From Desulforapulum autotrophicum (GTDB taxonomy: Bacteria; Desulfobacterota; Desulfobacteria; Desulfobacterales; Desulfolunaceae), in assembly GCA_020723285.1 (NCBI GenBank), contig DYJE01000008.1, forward strand, positions 62,001-126,000: a stretch of 64,000 nucleotides of DNA, written 5' to 3'. The position numbers and the translations under genes were made by a program. The notes under the pieces are model-generated. The model searched no databases. It saw only the letters and a list, made by a program, of their open reading frames with translations, and was not told where the DNA came from. Positions 35,826-46,301 of the stretch are shown here, piece by piece (positions within the stretch are counted from its first letter, which is position 1; every line of letters starts with the position of its first letter).

Positions 35826-36118
35826 GATTTCTCCTTGTTCGGCATGCCCAGCACGAGAAATGTAACGTTCAGTGTTCGTTCGATCATGGCGGATGCCGAT
35901 TGACGGAATGGCGCAAGATAATGTCTCGACAGATGGATGAAATCCTTTAATTCAGGCCATTATAACGAAATGACTTTTCGAGGTCAATTCCATAGAACGT
36001 TATCCTTGATTTTGGAATACGTTGCGGATAAGATCGGCCCGTTTTGTTCCACCGTGCGTCACATCAGTGACGATAAGGCGGGGTTCAGCATCTTAACGTG
36101 TTTATATGGAGGATTATT

Positions 36119-36559
36119 ATGAAAAAGCTGTTCATCATGGTCTGCATTCTTGCCATGCCAAGCCTGGGCCTCGCAGCTCAGGGAGGTCCCTTGGGCCTTG
36201 GCATCATCCTGGGTGATCCAACCGGCATAAGCGCGAAATACTGGCTCGATAAAACCCATGCCATCGATGCGGCCATCGGTTTTGACAGATTTTCTGTCCA
36301 TGCGGACTATCTGTTTCATTTCTGGAACATCATTCCCCAGACAGGCGGCGGGGAGCTTGGGGCCTATGCAGGTCCCGGTGTCGTTTTCAAAGACAAGAAA
36401 GAAGACAACATGGTGGGTATCCGGCTGGCCCTTGGGGCGGCGTATGAACTGAACCAGTATCCGGTGGAGATCTTCGCCGAAATCGTTCCGGTTTTTGAAA
36501 TATCCCCCGACTCCGATCTGAATCTCGATGGTGGCATCGGCTTCCGGTATTTCTTCTGA
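36119..36559 (+). CDS. Small outer membrane beta-barrel protein
   Basis: A 146-aa exported protein with signal peptide (MKKLFIMVCILAMPSLGLAAQ) and alternating strands (GGPLGLGIILGDPTGISAKYW, YAGPGVVFKD, ends GGIGFRYFF), the size and pattern of an eight-stranded barrel. The terminal phenylalanine is a typical Bam signal. The ATG at 36119 is preceded by GGAGG; the frame is open 7 codons further. A hairpin follows. Function is unknown. Confidence 0.75.
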   Translation: MKKLFIMVCILAMPSLGLAAQGGPLGLGIILGDPTGISAKYWLDKTHAIDAAIGFDRFSVHADYLFHFWNIIPQTGGGELGAYAGPGVVFKDKKEDNMVGIRLALGAAYELNQYPVEIFAEIVPVFEISPDSDLNLDGGIGFRYFF

Positions 36560-36570
36560 TCAAATAAAAC

Positions 36571-36593
36571 GGGGCGTTTGATTAAAACGCCCC
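36571..36593 (-). terminator. Terminator between the barrel and acyltransferase genes
   Basis: Stem GGGGCGTTT / AAACGCCCC with a 5-base loop. On the minus strand it is followed by GTTTTATTTG, a T-rich tract, so it likely ends transcription of the acyltransferase gene; read on the plus strand it lacks a U tract but may serve both convergent genes. Confidence 0.6.
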
Positions 36594-36630
36594 GAAACAG
36601 TCACTTCCTCACAGTATCTTCGCCTAAAAA

Positions 36631-37527
36631 TCAGGCTTCACTCCCAAGCATGGCCGCCATTTTTTTATCTTTGCTGATCCAGAGATTGTTCACCCAATTC
36701 TGAAATTTTTCTCTGAAATGATCATCCTCAAAGTAATCCCCGATCATTTCGTCGGTGACCGGCAGGACCTCCACATTCACCTTGACATCACCCACTCCTC
36801 CGCAAAGAAACTGCCAGAATGTTTTCGGGCCCTGGGGATAAGCGATGGTCACGTTGACGATCCCCGTAATCATATCCCGCATGGAGCCAAGAACGAATGC
36901 AATTCCGCCGGCCTTGGGTTTCAGAAGGTGTGTGAAGGGGCTTTGCTGCCGCTGGTGCTTCACAGGCGTGTACCGCGTCCCTTCCATGAAATTGACGATG
37001 GACACGGGGATCGTTTTAAATTTTTCACAGGCTTTTCTCGTAATTTCAATATCTTTGCCCTTAAGATGCGGGTTTTTTTTCAAAAAGCTGCTGGAGTACC
37101 TTTTCATGAACGGAAAATCCAGCGCCCACCAGGCAAGCCCCATTAAAGGCACCCAGATCAGTTCCTGTTTCAGAAAGAATTTCAAAAACGGGATCCGTCG
37201 AAGCAGGAGCTTCTGAAGAATCAGAATATCCACCCAGGACTGGTGATTGGACACCACCACGTACCATTTTCCGTTTTCGAGGGAATCCAGGCCCTTGGCG
37301 TCAATTCTGATATTCTGGACAAGCCACAGGTTGAAACTGTTGAAATCCACCCAGCATGTGGCGATGAAATCAATGACCAACCGTGAAACATACTGCCAGA
37401 ACTTGAATGGAATCAAAAGTTTAAGAACTGAAAAAACAACAAGAGGTCCAATCCAGAACAGCGTGTTTAAAAAATAAAGTGAAAAAGCGATGAAAGCCCG
37501 AACCGGCCCCGGTAAAAATGAAAGCAT
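36631..37527 (-). CDS. Lysophospholipid acyltransferase (PlsC/YihG-like)
   Basis: A 298-aa membrane acyltransferase with two hydrophobic segments near its N-terminus (about 5-45). The catalytic NHQSWVD box (H-x4-D) is at about residue 94, followed by FLKQELIWVPLMGLAWWALDFPFMKR and the glycerol-3-phosphate-type FMEGTRYTP block. YihG/YihG-like enzymes acylate lysophospholipids at the inner membrane. It has an ATG with a weak upstream site. It converges on the barrel gene and is divergent from the hybrid kinase across 370 bases. Confidence 0.85.
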   Translation of the reverse strand: MLSFLPGPVRAFIAFSLYFLNTLFWIGPLVVFSVLKLLIPFKFWQYVSRLVIDFIATCWVDFNSFNLWLVQNIRIDAKGLDSLENGKWYVVVSNHQSWVDILILQKLLLRRIPFLKFFLKQELIWVPLMGLAWWALDFPFMKRYSSSFLKKNPHLKGKDIEITRKACEKFKTIPVSIVNFMEGTRYTPVKHQRQQSPFTHLLKPKAGGIAFVLGSMRDMITGIVNVTIAYPQGPKTFWQFLCGGVGDVKVNVEVLPVTDEMIGDYFEDDHFREKFQNWVNNLWISKDKKMAAMLGSEA

Positions 37528-37811
37528 GACACATTCTCTCCCATGTAACTTGAACGAACACCGGGGCTCACCTTATCCCCCCGGACAAATATGGGCGAAA
37601 AATTCAGCAAATTGCATACCGCCCTTGGATTATTTTTTTTCAACCGACTGTATTCAATGGATTTATTATAATCGTTAATCGTATAAGTCTTTTATCAGGT
37701 TGGCATAAAATGAGCAACAGCATTCAATTCATGCGCCCACGACTTAAAAACATAGCCAACTTCATGAAGAAAGTTTGGTAACCCCCAAATAATACAAGAT
37801 TATGTTTGTCC

Positions 37812-37840
37812 TTGACACTCCCCGATCTATCCATTATGTT
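37812..37840 (+). promoter_or_regulatory. Sigma-70-type promoter of the hybrid kinase
   Basis: TTGACA (37812-37817), 17-base spacer, TATGTT (37835-37840), about 58 bases upstream of the start codon. The rest of the 37528-37897 gap is A/T-rich with no gene. Confidence 0.5.
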
Positions 37841-37897
37841 CACAATGCTTAATCACTTTACAATTTAATGTTTTCAACCTTTATACAAGGGTCATCC

Positions 37898-40800
37898 ATG
37901 ACTTTGACGGGTATTCATCGTCTCCGGGCCATCGCTGTTTTTTTTCTGAGCTGCGCGATTCCAGTGGCCCTTTCCATGGCCCGGACCTGTTATTCCGAAC
38001 CCGAATCCCTGATCATCGGCCATGCTTTCACCCGTGAAGTTCTCGGAACCCATCTTTCGTATTACAAGGACACATCCAAATCCCTGACCATTTCGGACAT
38101 GGTCCATAAAACAAAGGCTTTCTCACCGGTCAAAGGAAAACGGCCGTCCTTCGGATTCGAAACCTGTCCTCTTTGGCTGACTTTCACGGTACGAAACACG
38201 TCGGATAAAACCTCGGACTGGATTCTGGAGTGCACCTACCCCCTGCTCGATGAAGTGGATTTTTACGCCCCGGAACCCGACACCCTGTCAGGTAAAAGCC
38301 ATTATTCCATATTGTCCGCCGGCGACCAGAGACCGTTCAACCTCTGGCCCGTCAACTACCAGAACATCGTATTTCCCGTAAAAACACCGCCAGGTGTTCA
38401 CCGTTATTTTCTGAAAATCAGATCACAGGGGTCTTTGTCCGTGCCGCTGAACGCCTGGTCACCCCCGGTGTTCAGCCGTGAGTCATCATCCGCCATTCCG
38501 CCCCAGTGGATATTTTACGGCATCATGCTGGCCATGGCGTTTTACAACATCTTCATCTATTTTTCGACCCGTGAGATCTGCCATCTGTACCTGATGCTGT
38601 TCACCCTGTTTATCTCACTTCACGCTCTGTCCCATTCCGGCCTCGCCTATCAGCTGATGTGGCCCGGGAATCCCCGGTTCGCCAACACATCCTATCTGAT
38701 ATTCATGATTTTCGCCGGAATATTCGGCATCCAGTTCACCCGCTCATTCATGAACATTGAATCGGAACACCCTCCCACGGACCGGCTTCTCCACGCCCTT
38801 TATCTGGGACTTATGATTCTCTTTATCGCCGTGTTTCTGATCAATTACTATGTCATGGTTCAGGTGACGACATTCTATATCTTCATCACCCTCCTCACCC
38901 TGTTTGCCTGCGGCATTCATCTGGCCTTGCGCAGGACACCCAGCTCACGGCTGTACCTTCTGGCCTGGTCCGTTTTTATCGTCGGCTGCCTGCTTTCGTC
39001 CCTGAGGACCTTCGGAATCCTGGAATGCAGCTTCATCGCGGACTGGGGCGTCCAGATCGGATCATGCCTTCTGGTACTGGTCCTTTCATTCGGCATCGGT
39101 GAAAAATTCAAATACATTCTGGAGGAAAAAAACAGGGCTCTGGTGGCCCTCAGGGAATCGGACGAAAAATACAAGACCCTGGTTGAAAACGCCAACGACG
39201 GCATCGTGGTCCGGGTCTACGACCAGCCGGTATACGCCAACAAAGCCATCATCCGCATCAGCGGCTACACCGAAGAAGAATTCTACAATAAAAAAATGCT
39301 GGATTTTTTCCCCAACTCCATGCTGGGCAAGCGGCTGATCCAGAAAAGACACCGGGATCACATGAGTGGCAAACAGGTTCCCAGTCAGTACGAAGCGGAG
39401 CTTTTGAGAGGCAATGGTGAAATCATTAACGTCATCATTTCTGACACCGCCATCTCCATCAACGGGAAATCCGGGATTCTGTCCATCATCACCGACATCA
39501 CCGACCAGAAAAATGCCGAAGCGAAAATCAACCGTCAGAACAAGGAACTGATCCGGCACAGGGCCCACCTGGAAGAAATTGTCAACGAGCGGACATTCCA
39601 GCTCGAAGAAGCCAACCGGAATCTGGCCAAAGTGAACAACGACCTTGAAAAAGCGAACCAGGACCTTGAGCAGATGAACAAGGATCTTGAGGTCTCCAAG
39701 AAAAAAGCGGAAAGCGCCGCCGAGGAAGCCCTGGCCGCCAATGAAGCGAAAAGCACGTTCCTCGCCAACATGAGCCATGAAATCAGAACACCCATGAACG
39801 CCATCATCGGGATGAGCGACCTGATCATGGGCACCGAACTCACCCGGAAACAAAGCGAATACCTGTCCGTGGTGCGTTCATCGTCCAAATCCCTGCTCCA
39901 GCTCATCAACGACATTCTCGATTTTTCAAAGATGGACGCGGGCAAGCTGGATTTCGAACATATCCCCTTCTATCTTCATGAGCTGGTGGACGCAGTCACC
40001 GATCTGTTCCTTGAAAAATGCATTTCAAAAGACATCGAACTGATTGTGGACATCGATTCCGATGTCCCCCGCGAGCTGATATCCGATCCGCTCAGACTGC
40101 GTCAGGTTCTCGCCAACCTCCTGAGCAACGCGTTCAAGTTCACCAGCAAAGGGGAAATCTGCCTGACGGTGAAGAAGCTGTCCAAGTCCGATGAAAACAC
40201 CAAACTCCTGTTCAGCATCAAAGACACCGGCATCGGCATTCCCGAAATCGCCCTCAATTCCCTGTTCGACGCTTTTGAGCAGGGCGATGACAGCATGACC
40301 CGAAAATTCGGGGGCACCGGCCTTGGGCTTGCCATCTGCAAGAACATCGTGGAGCTTATGGACGGCGAAATCTGGGTGACCAGCGCCACCGGTGTTGGAA
40401 GCACGTTCTTTTTCACCGCGGTGTTCCGGACAGGCCTTTCCGAAAAGCAGGACGGCTCGGAACTTCCACCTGCTCTCAAAGGTTCCCGCGCCCTGATCGT
40501 TGAGGACAACCTGTCTACGGCCATCGTTCTCAAGCGGTATCTGGACACCTTCGGATTCCACACCCAGGTGGCCTCCAACGCCGAAGCCGCCCTTATCAAG
40601 TATGAGAACGCCATCGACAACAACAGTCTTTTCAGCATCATCCTCATGGACGTGAAACTTCCCGGAATGGACGGGATAGACACCGCTCACATTATCATGG
40701 AAAACCCCAGGGTTCAGGCCCCGCCCATCATCATGATCAGCGCATACGGGCGTGAAGCGGACATCCAGAGGGCGAAGAAAATCGGTATCGAGCATTTCCT

Positions 40801-41956
40801 CCTCAAACCCATCAAACAGTCGGTGCTTTTCGACTCCATCATGGAAATATTCGGCTACACCCTGAACCGGTCCGAAAAAAATCTGTCCAACCGGATATTT
40901 CCTGAAGACTTCGCCAACACCCGTGTTCTTCTGGTGGAAGACAACCCCATCAACCAGATGGTGGCCCTTGAGATTCTCAGTTCAGCGGGTGTGATCGTGG
41001 ACAGGGCCGAAAACGGCCGCGAAGCCATCGAAAAACTGAAAACAAATTTTTATGACGCGGTTCTCATGGATGTCCAGATGCCCGTGATGGACGGTATCGA
41101 AGCCACCAAAATCATACGAAACGACCTGAAACTCCATGACATTCCCATCATTGCCATGACCGCCCACGCCATGTATGGAGACAAGGAACGCTGCCTTGAG
41201 GCGGGCATGTCGGACTACATTCCGAAACCCATTGAAAAGTCACATCTTTTCAATGCCATTCGCCGCAACATCTCCCATTTGAAAAACCTGTCCGTGGTTT
41301 TGAAAGACAAACTGATCAACGGGAATGCCTACTCCCTTCCAGGCCTTGATATCAGCGAAGCACTGAACCGCCTGGGGGGTTCCTGGGAAGTCCTCAACGC
41401 CGTCCTCACTCGCTTCCACGACAACTATCGGCATTTTTCAGAACATTTCAGGACCCTTGTGGAATCGAAGAACTACGACAAGGCCCGCATCGAAGCTCAC
41501 AGCCTCAAAGGTGTGGCCGCCAACATTTCCGCCAATGACCTGAAACTCGCCGCGGCGGCTCTTGAAGAAGCCTGCGGAAACCAGAATATCTTCAAGACCC
41601 TGGTGGCCCTGAACGCCGTTGAAGACAAAATCAACCAGGTTTTCAAGTCCATCCGTCTTACCATAGCACCCCAGACCCAGCCTGTTTTCCACCCGAATGA
41701 CGAAAACGCCAGGGTACACATCATTCAGAGCCCGGAAGATCTGGTCCTCCTCCTCAAATCGCTGGATGCCCACCTCATGGATTCGGACCCTGTGGAAGCG
41801 TCGGCGAGTTTTCAAAAACTGAAGGATATTTTTGGCGGATCTCTGGGCAACAGCGAGGCCGGGGCCATTCTTCTCGATCTGGAACACGAGGTCAGCCGCT
41901 ACAACTACGACGAGGCGCGGATTCTCCTGAACACCTTTGCCGGGAAACTGAAATGA
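37898..41956 (+). CDS. Hybrid sensor histidine kinase (7TMR-DISM, PAS, two receivers, Hpt)
   Basis: A 1352-aa multidomain kinase. Signal peptide and extracellular 7TMR-DISM sensor (about 30-190), seven hydrophobic segments (about 200-400), a PAS domain (about 420-540), a coiled coil (about 550-610), HisKA with phosphorylatable H627 ([11 protein letters not shown]), HATPase (about 730-850, with DTGIGIPE and GGTGLGLAI), receiver 1 with D918 ([11 protein letters not shown]), receiver 2 with D1058 ([11 protein letters not shown]) and an Hpt domain with H1201 ([11 protein letters not shown]). This is a complete internal phosphorelay. The start at 37898 follows AAGGG by 7 bases. The 7TMR-DISM type suggests sensing of a carbohydrate or small molecule. 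No DNA-binding response regulator is adjacent, so the output is unknown. Confidence 0.93.
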   Translation: MTLTGIHRLRAIAVFFLSCAIPVALSMARTCYSEPESLIIGHAFTREVLGTHLSYYKDTSKSLTISDMVHKTKAFSPVKGKRPSFGFETCPLWLTFTVRNTSDKTSDWILECTYPLLDEVDFYAPEPDTLSGKSHYSILSAGDQRPFNLWPVNYQNIVFPVKTPPGVHRYFLKIRSQGSLSVPLNAWSPPVFSRESSSAIPPQWIFYGIMLAMAFYNIFIYFSTREICHLYLMLFTLFISLHALSHSGLAYQLMWPGNPRFANTSYLIFMIFAGIFGIQFTRSFMNIESEHPPTDRLLHALYLGLMILFIAVFLINYYVMVQVTTFYIFITLLTLFACGIHLALRRTPSSRLYLLAWSVFIVGCLLSSLRTFGILECSFIADWGVQIGSCLLVLVLSFGIGEKFKYILEEKNRALVALRESDEKYKTLVENANDGIVVRVYDQPVYANKAIIRISGYTEEEFYNKKMLDFFPNSMLGKRLIQKRHRDHMSGKQVPSQYEAELLRGNGEIINVIISDTAISINGKSGILSIITDITDQKNAEAKINRQNKELIRHRAHLEEIVNERTFQLEEANRNLAKVNNDLEKANQDLEQMNKDLEVSKKKAESAAEEALAANEAKSTFLANMSHEIRTPMNAIIGMSDLIMGTELTRKQSEYLSVVRSSSKSLLQLINDILDFSKMDAGKLDFEHIPFYLHELVDAVTDLFLEKCISKDIELIVDIDSDVPRELISDPLRLRQVLANLLSNAFKFTSKGEICLTVKKLSKSDENTKLLFSIKDTGIGIPEIALNSLFDAFEQGDDSMTRKFGGTGLGLAICKNIVELMDGEIWVTSATGVGSTFFFTAVFRTGLSEKQDGSELPPALKGSRALIVEDNLSTAIVLKRYLDTFGFHTQVASNAEAALIKYENAIDNNSLFSIILMDVKLPGMDGIDTAHIIMENPRVQAPPIIMISAYGREADIQRAKKIGIEHFLLKPIKQSVLFDSIMEIFGYTLNRSEKNLSNRIFPEDFANTRVLLVEDNPINQMVALEILSSAGVIVDRAENGREAIEKLKTNFYDAVLMDVQMPVMDGIEATKIIRNDLKLHDIPIIAMTAHAMYGDKERCLEAGMSDYIPKPIEKSHLFNAIRRNISHLKNLSVVLKDKLINGNAYSLPGLDISEALNRLGGSWEVLNAVLTRFHDNYRHFSEHFRTLVESKNYDKARIEAHSLKGVAANISANDLKLAAAALEEACGNQNIFKTLVALNAVEDKINQVFKSIRLTIAPQTQPVFHPNDENARVHIIQSPEDLVLLLKSLDAHLMDSDPVEASASFQKLKDIFGGSLGNSEAGAILLDLEHEVSRYNYDEARILLNTFAGKLK

Positions 41957-42327
41957 CTGTTTCCCACCCCGACTACCCCTACAGCTTCAATCCCGATGCC
42001 TGTAAAACATGCAGCGGAAGATGCTGCAACGGCGAAAGCGGAAACATCTGGGTAAATCGGAAGGAAATCGGGGCCATTGCCCGGGTGCTGTCCATGGACA
42101 CCGATCCGTTCATTCAGACGTATCTCAGGAAATCGGGATATCGCTTCACCATCAAGGAATTGAAATCAAAAGACAATTACGCCTGCGTATTTTTTGATGA
42201 AGATAGAAACGGATGCGTGATTTACGAAGCGAGGCCCGAGCAGTGCCGGACCTTCCCTTTCTGGCCCTATTTTAAGGAGCATCCCGAAGAAGCTGCAGCG
42301 GAATGCCCGGGTGTTCAGTGCGAATAA
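41953..42327 (+). CDS. YkgJ-family cysteine-cluster protein
   Basis: A 124-aa YkgJ/PF03692 protein. Cluster C17, C20, C24, C25 (CKTCSGRCC) near the N-terminus, then [11 protein letters not shown] and [10 protein letters not shown], ending CPGVQC. The ATG lies inside the last codons of the kinase gene (4-base overlap), so it is translationally coupled to the kinase. The functional link is not known. A palindromic repeat follows its stop. Confidence 0.85.
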   Translation: MTVSHPDYPYSFNPDACKTCSGRCCNGESGNIWVNRKEIGAIARVLSMDTDPFIQTYLRKSGYRFTIKELKSKDNYACVFFDEDRNGCVIYEARPEQCRTFPFWPYFKEHPEEAAAECPGVQCE

Positions 42328-42339
42328 TGGTGTGAAACC

Positions 42340-42367
42340 GTAGGGGCAATTCATGAATTGCCCCTAC
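42340..42367. repeat. 28-bp perfect palindrome between convergent genes
   Basis: Two 14-base halves, GTAGGGGCAATTCA and its exact complement. No T tract, so it may be a REP-type element or a weak bidirectional terminator rather than a standard intrinsic terminator. Confidence 0.5.
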
Positions 42368-42390
42368 AGCACATGGCGGCGTTCATTCCT

Positions 42391-43164
42391 TCATTCCCCG
42401 CAGGTATTGCAGAGAATCCCCTCTTCCTTGTGCCAGAACGCCATCCAGGTTCCGTCCCACCGGGCAGAGTAAAGAAGCCCCCGCTGATAGAACCGCGTTC
42501 CCAGGAAATCTTCCACAGACACCGTAAGAACGCCTTCCTCGCCTTGCAGAGAGTCCACATAATAAACCTCTCCCGCATCCCGGTCGTAGCCGATAAGGGT
42601 GATGTAGTGGCCGAATCCGTAAATACCGCTGTTCAGGTGGATGATGACCGGCGTGTCGTTTTCAAGGACATTCTCAAGGATGTAATCCAGGCGCTTGCGC
42701 CGGATGTCCACCTGTTCGGTTTTGGACGACCTGGAACAGACATAGACGCTGTAAAGCCGGTCATTGAGGTTTTTCGTGTAATAAAGATCGCCCACATTAT
42801 CCAGCAAAGACCAGCCTGCCCCACGCTGGGACGGCTGGATGAACAGGCCGAAAGCCGTCTCGCTGATGAGTTTCAGATTGCCTGTGGTGATTCTCGGGAG
42901 TTCGATGGTTCCAGAGCCCCAGTAAGTCCGGAACAGGCTCTTGGCCCTGTAGTGGTATTCTCCGTAATCCCCGAAATAGTTGATCACATGATACAGGGCT
43001 GTGGGTCCGCACCATCCGTAATCGCGGATCGGAAGGTTCCATTCCCATTTTTCAGCGTGTTCATAGGGCTGGGTCCGGGAAGCCCCTGCTGCAAAACGGG
43101 GAATCCAGGTTGAAGATAAAAGCAGGGCCAAACAGGCCGTTGTGACAATCGTTCTTTTTTTCAT
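42391..43164 (-). CDS. Secreted C39-like cysteine peptidase
   Basis: A 257-aa exported protein with a signal peptide (MKKRTIVTTACLALLLSS) and the papain-like C39 triad: C52 in YGWCGPTALYHV, a histidine in GFGHYITLIGYD and an aspartate in VYYVDS. Peptidase C39-like domains (double-glycine peptidase fold) normally process peptides; without an ABC transporter domain it is probably a stand-alone hydrolase. Convergent with the YkgJ gene. A ribosome site AAGGA lies about 11 bases from the ATG. Confidence 0.75.
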   Translation of the reverse strand: MKKRTIVTTACLALLLSSTWIPRFAAGASRTQPYEHAEKWEWNLPIRDYGWCGPTALYHVINYFGDYGEYHYRAKSLFRTYWGSGTIELPRITTGNLKLISETAFGLFIQPSQRGAGWSLLDNVGDLYYTKNLNDRLYSVYVCSRSSKTEQVDIRRKRLDYILENVLENDTPVIIHLNSGIYGFGHYITLIGYDRDAGEVYYVDSLQGEEGVLTVSVEDFLGTRFYQRGLLYSARWDGTWMAFWHKEEGILCNTCGE

Positions 43165-43358
43165 GGTTCGGCATCCGGTCCTTTCCTGGGCAAACCCAGA
43201 GAAAATCTGTGATCACAGTCGAATGTAGAACCCCATCCCCAACATCATTGTCAATAAAGATAACTTTGTTTACCTGTTTATACAATCAACAGTCCCTGGT
43301 CAACACTTTTTCGAGGTGGACGTTTAAGGACCTGGGGTATTCAGGTCTCACAGATCGT

Positions 43359-43865
43359 TTAACCCTGCCATTTTCCCGGCTGTGGCTCATGCCCCTCCCT
43401 CGCGGTGTCACACACGTTCCGGTCGCTCATCCGGAGCAGTTCCCTAAGGCTTCTGGTCCTGACATCGGTGCAGAACTCGATGGGAATGCCGTTGGGATCA
43501 AAGGCATAGACCGAATGAATAAACCCGTGATCCACCACCGGTGAAGCATGAAACCCGGCATTTCTCAGGATTTCCCGGATATGGCCCAGAGACTCGTCAT
43601 CTTCCACACCAATGGCCACATGATCAAAAGCAAGAGGCTCTGACGTCGGTTCTCCGTGATCCTTTTCTTCGGGATTGACCGCTTCGGGCCATTCAAAAAA
43701 AGAAAGGATGTTGTTGTGGCAAATTTCAAAAAAATACTGCCGGTTCCGGCCGTCCCCGGTGGCGGCGAGCATCCGCATCCCCAGAAGATCCCGCCAGAAA
43801 CGGATGGTCTTGTCCATGTTGTCTGTTATCAGGGCAAGGTGATGGATCCCTGTGAATCTGACCAT
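43359..43865 (-). CDS. VOC-family (glyoxalase-like) protein
   Basis: A 168-aa VOC fold protein: GIHHLALITDNMDKTIRFWRDLLGM, a central HVAIGV strand and C-terminal AFDPNGIPIEF, the metal-site pattern with histidine and glutamate. Families include glyoxalase I and dioxygenases; the substrate cannot be told. The start at 43865 is favoured by GAGGAGAGGG; the frame is open 45 codons further upstream, over the epimerase gene, which is rejected. It lies 10 bases after the epimerase gene, so they probably form an operon. Confidence 0.8.
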   Translation of the reverse strand: MVRFTGIHHLALITDNMDKTIRFWRDLLGMRMLAATGDGRNRQYFFEICHNNILSFFEWPEAVNPEEKDHGEPTSEPLAFDHVAIGVEDDESLGHIREILRNAGFHASPVVDHGFIHSVYAFDPNGIPIEFCTDVRTRSLRELLRMSDRNVCDTAREGHEPQPGKWQG

Positions 43866-43875
43866 ATCCCTCTCC

Positions 43876-44778
43876 TCACCCGCGCCCCAGGATCTGCCCC
43901 AAAGCTTGTTCCACCTCAGGCCATCCAAAGGTGAATCCAAGATTTTCAAGGGTTGATGATGACATCCGCTGGCTTCCAAGAAGAACGGCCCCCAGCTCAC
44001 CCATGAGCCCCCTGATCAGAAACGACGGGACATGAAAAAAAGCGGGTCTCCCAAGGACTGCGGCCAGGTGCTTCGTGAAATCACGGTTGCGCACAGCGAA
44101 AGGCGCACAGAAATTCACCGGGCCTTGGGCCTTGTTCTCTTCGATCAGAAACAGAACCGCCGAAACAAGGTCTTCGAGATGCATCCAGGACATCCACTGA
44201 TTGCCCCGACCAAGATTCCCGCCCATGCAAAGTTTGAACGGCGTCAGCATTTTATCAAGAGCCCCGCCCCCGCTCCCCAGAATCATGCTGAAACGCATGC
44301 ATACCACACGGGCGCCTTTTTCTTCGGCTTTCAGGGCTTCCGCTTCCCAGTCCCTGCAAAGATCGGCAAGAAAACCCTGCCCCCTGACGGATTCTTCAGA
44401 AAGGAGTTCCTCTCCCCGGTCACCGTAATACCCCGAAGCCGAGGTGCTTAAAAAAACGATGCCCGTCTTTTCAGGCATCGCATCGACAAGATTCCGGGTG
44501 GTCAGAATCCGGCTTTCGCGGATCTCATGCTTTGTTCTGGGATTCCAGGGTGTGAAAATATTCTTTCCCGCGAGATTGACGATGACATCCGACGTAGCCA
44601 CGGCATCCTGCCACGGCCCGTTCTCCGTGGTGTCACAGACCAGCCGGGTCAATCGATCCTTTTCTGGACGGTCACTCTGTGAACGCCCGGTCAGGGTGAC
44701 ATGCCATCCTTGGTCAAGCATGGCCTGGGCCAGACGGCTTCCGACAAAACCTGTACCTCCGGTGATCAACACATTCAT
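43876..44778 (-). CDS. TIGR01777-type NAD-dependent epimerase (YfcH-like)
   Basis: A 300-aa short-chain epimerase/dehydratase with Rossmann motif VLITGGTGFVGSRLA at the N-terminus and the STSASGYYGDRGEE signature (serine and the Y-x3-K-type region with Y-Y-G-D), ending with the HVPSFLIRGLMGELG and GQILG domain typical of the TIGR01777 family. The start at 44778 has GAGGAA 6 bases upstream; earlier in-frame ATGs lack good sites. The family is linked to cell division or pyrimidine stress in other bacteria, but the reaction is unknown. Directly upstream of the VOC gene. Confidence 0.88.
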   Translation of the reverse strand: MNVLITGGTGFVGSRLAQAMLDQGWHVTLTGRSQSDRPEKDRLTRLVCDTTENGPWQDAVATSDVIVNLAGKNIFTPWNPRTKHEIRESRILTTRNLVDAMPEKTGIVFLSTSASGYYGDRGEELLSEESVRGQGFLADLCRDWEAEALKAEEKGARVVCMRFSMILGSGGGALDKMLTPFKLCMGGNLGRGNQWMSWMHLEDLVSAVLFLIEENKAQGPVNFCAPFAVRNRDFTKHLAAVLGRPAFFHVPSFLIRGLMGELGAVLLGSQRMSSSTLENLGFTFGWPEVEQALGQILGRG

Positions 44779-45035
44779 GATAGGTTCCTCCATGTGAGGT
44801 TTTAAGGACAACAAAACAGACCTTTATTATATCCGATTCCCAATGTTTGATCATTTTTTTAATAATTTGTTTTGCATAATTTTTTTTAAGACTGCATAAT
44901 CGGCATCGTCCGCAGGGTGTTCAGCCTCAAAAAGCACTTTTCGATCGCACCTGTCGATACGAATGAAATGATTTAGCGCGTCCGGAGAACATCCGGACCA
45001 CACTACAAACACACTAAATAGGGAGAAAAAAACAA

Positions 45036-45221
45036 ATGGGTAAAAAAGTTATTATCGATGAAGAAGAATGCATGGGTTGTGAAGCCTGTATTGAAATCGC
45101 TCCTGAAGTTTTCCAGTTCAACGGCGAAAAAGCTTATGTTGTCAAAGAAGATGTCTCCGATGAAGGACTGATCCAGGAAGCCATGGATTCCTGCCCCGCA
45201 AGCTGCATCAAAATAGAATAA
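45036..45221 (+). CDS. [4Fe-4S] ferredoxin, single cluster
   Basis: A 61-aa electron-transfer ferredoxin. C12-x2-C15-x2-C18 plus C53 form one [4Fe-4S] site; C57 is a spare cysteine near the end. Length and CP-x2-C terminus are typical of Desulfovibrio-type ferredoxin I. Ribosome site GGGAG. It is monocistronic with a strong terminator 13 bases after the stop. Confidence 0.93.
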   Translation: MGKKVIIDEEECMGCEACIEIAPEVFQFNGEKAYVVKEDVSDEGLIQEAMDSCPASCIKIE

Positions 45222-45234
45222 GAGCGTCATTCAT

Positions 45235-45275
45235 GCCGTGTTCAAGCCTTAACGGCGGGAACACGGCTTTTTTTT
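45235..45275 (+). terminator. Intrinsic terminator of the ferredoxin gene
   Basis: Stem GCCGTGTTC / GAACACGGC (9 bp) with a 15-base loop, followed by eight T residues. Confidence 0.9.
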
Positions 45276-45294
45276 CTTTAAAGCCCCTGAACGT

Positions 45295-46224
45295 TCAGAC
45301 CAGATACCGGAGATCGGCAGGATCGAGGACTTGATGTCTGTTCAGTTCAAGAATAAAACGCACCAGATCATGCCTTCGTCCGCTGAGGGTCCGTCTGGCC
45401 ACATCAAAAACCACATCCCCGAATCCGAAAATCCCCGGTGAAATACCGCAGAGCGGCCACGAAACGCCATTACCGTCCAGGCGTACGGCGGATTTGCCGT
45501 CGTACTGAAACACAGTTGACAGGAGGTCGCGATACGCATCCGTTTCAACCGGGACCTGATAATAAGGCACCAGCTCCGGAAACGGCCGTTCGATCAGCTG
45601 CCGCACAGTGACATGGGACAGGACAATGGAGGTCATCACGTCAGATAAAAGGTACACGCAGTCGGCGTAACCACCGGGGCTTTCAAAATCGAGCTGGCCC
45701 ACGGAACCGGCCATGGCCTCAGGATTTACATCATTCTCTTCAGGTTCATCACCGGACGCATGGCCCCAGCCTTCCCACTTTGAAAAAAAACGAGCCGCCG
45801 GATGGTCGGGGTGATCCGGTCCGAAAATATCCATACACCGGACGTCCCTCCTGAGCTGTGACGCGGCTCCGATAAACATCAGAAACGAAAGCGGTCTGTA
45901 AAAAGCAAGGCCCTGATCGGAAAACATGTCCGACGCCATAAGGGTTTTCACCAGGGAGTTTTGCCCCAGGTTATGCAGGCGGTTCGACCTGAAAAACGCG
46001 GGCCGGTCCCGGTGGCCTTTGGCGATGACGCGTCCCGGAGGATTTTCGTAAAACGAAAACCCGTAATGGGGAAAAAGAAGGCGAGACTTGGCCATATGAT
46101 CCAGAAGACCAGTGTTCAGGGTTGCATCGCAGCCGTGGTGCAGACAAAGAAGGGTCTCAGGTTCCAGCCGGTGCCTGCCGGAAAAGGTCTGGACGAACAT
46201 GTATTTCTTTTTTAAAACATTCAT
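45295..46224 (-). CDS. Hypothetical protein, 309 aa
   Basis: I do not recognise the family. A soluble 309-aa protein with no signal peptide or membrane segment, with several histidines and an aromatic-rich central region (FPHYGFSFYENPPG, DIFGPDHPDHPAARFF). The C-terminus has GKSAVRLDGNGVSWPL, GISPGIFGFGDVVFDVARRTLSG. The ribosome site AGGA lies 5 bases before the ATG. It converges on the ferredoxin terminator. Base use is like the neighbours. Confidence 0.6.
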   Translation of the reverse strand: MNVLKKKYMFVQTFSGRHRLEPETLLCLHHGCDATLNTGLLDHMAKSRLLFPHYGFSFYENPPGRVIAKGHRDRPAFFRSNRLHNLGQNSLVKTLMASDMFSDQGLAFYRPLSFLMFIGAASQLRRDVRCMDIFGPDHPDHPAARFFSKWEGWGHASGDEPEENDVNPEAMAGSVGQLDFESPGGYADCVYLLSDVMTSIVLSHVTVRQLIERPFPELVPYYQVPVETDAYRDLLSTVFQYDGKSAVRLDGNGVSWPLCGISPGIFGFGDVVFDVARRTLSGRRHDLVRFILELNRHQVLDPADLRYLV

Positions 46225-46301
46225 AGGATTCCTGTGGGCATTCTCGCCCCTATGATTTCAAAACCCAACACCGCCAGATTTGGCGAGAAACCGAGGCCGG
46301 C

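Noticed and set aside
37700-37716. Sigma-54-like TTGGCATAAAATGAGCA upstream of the hybrid kinase
   Set aside because: Spacing fits but CACG and TT of the consensus are lost; a better sigma-70 promoter lies closer to the gene.
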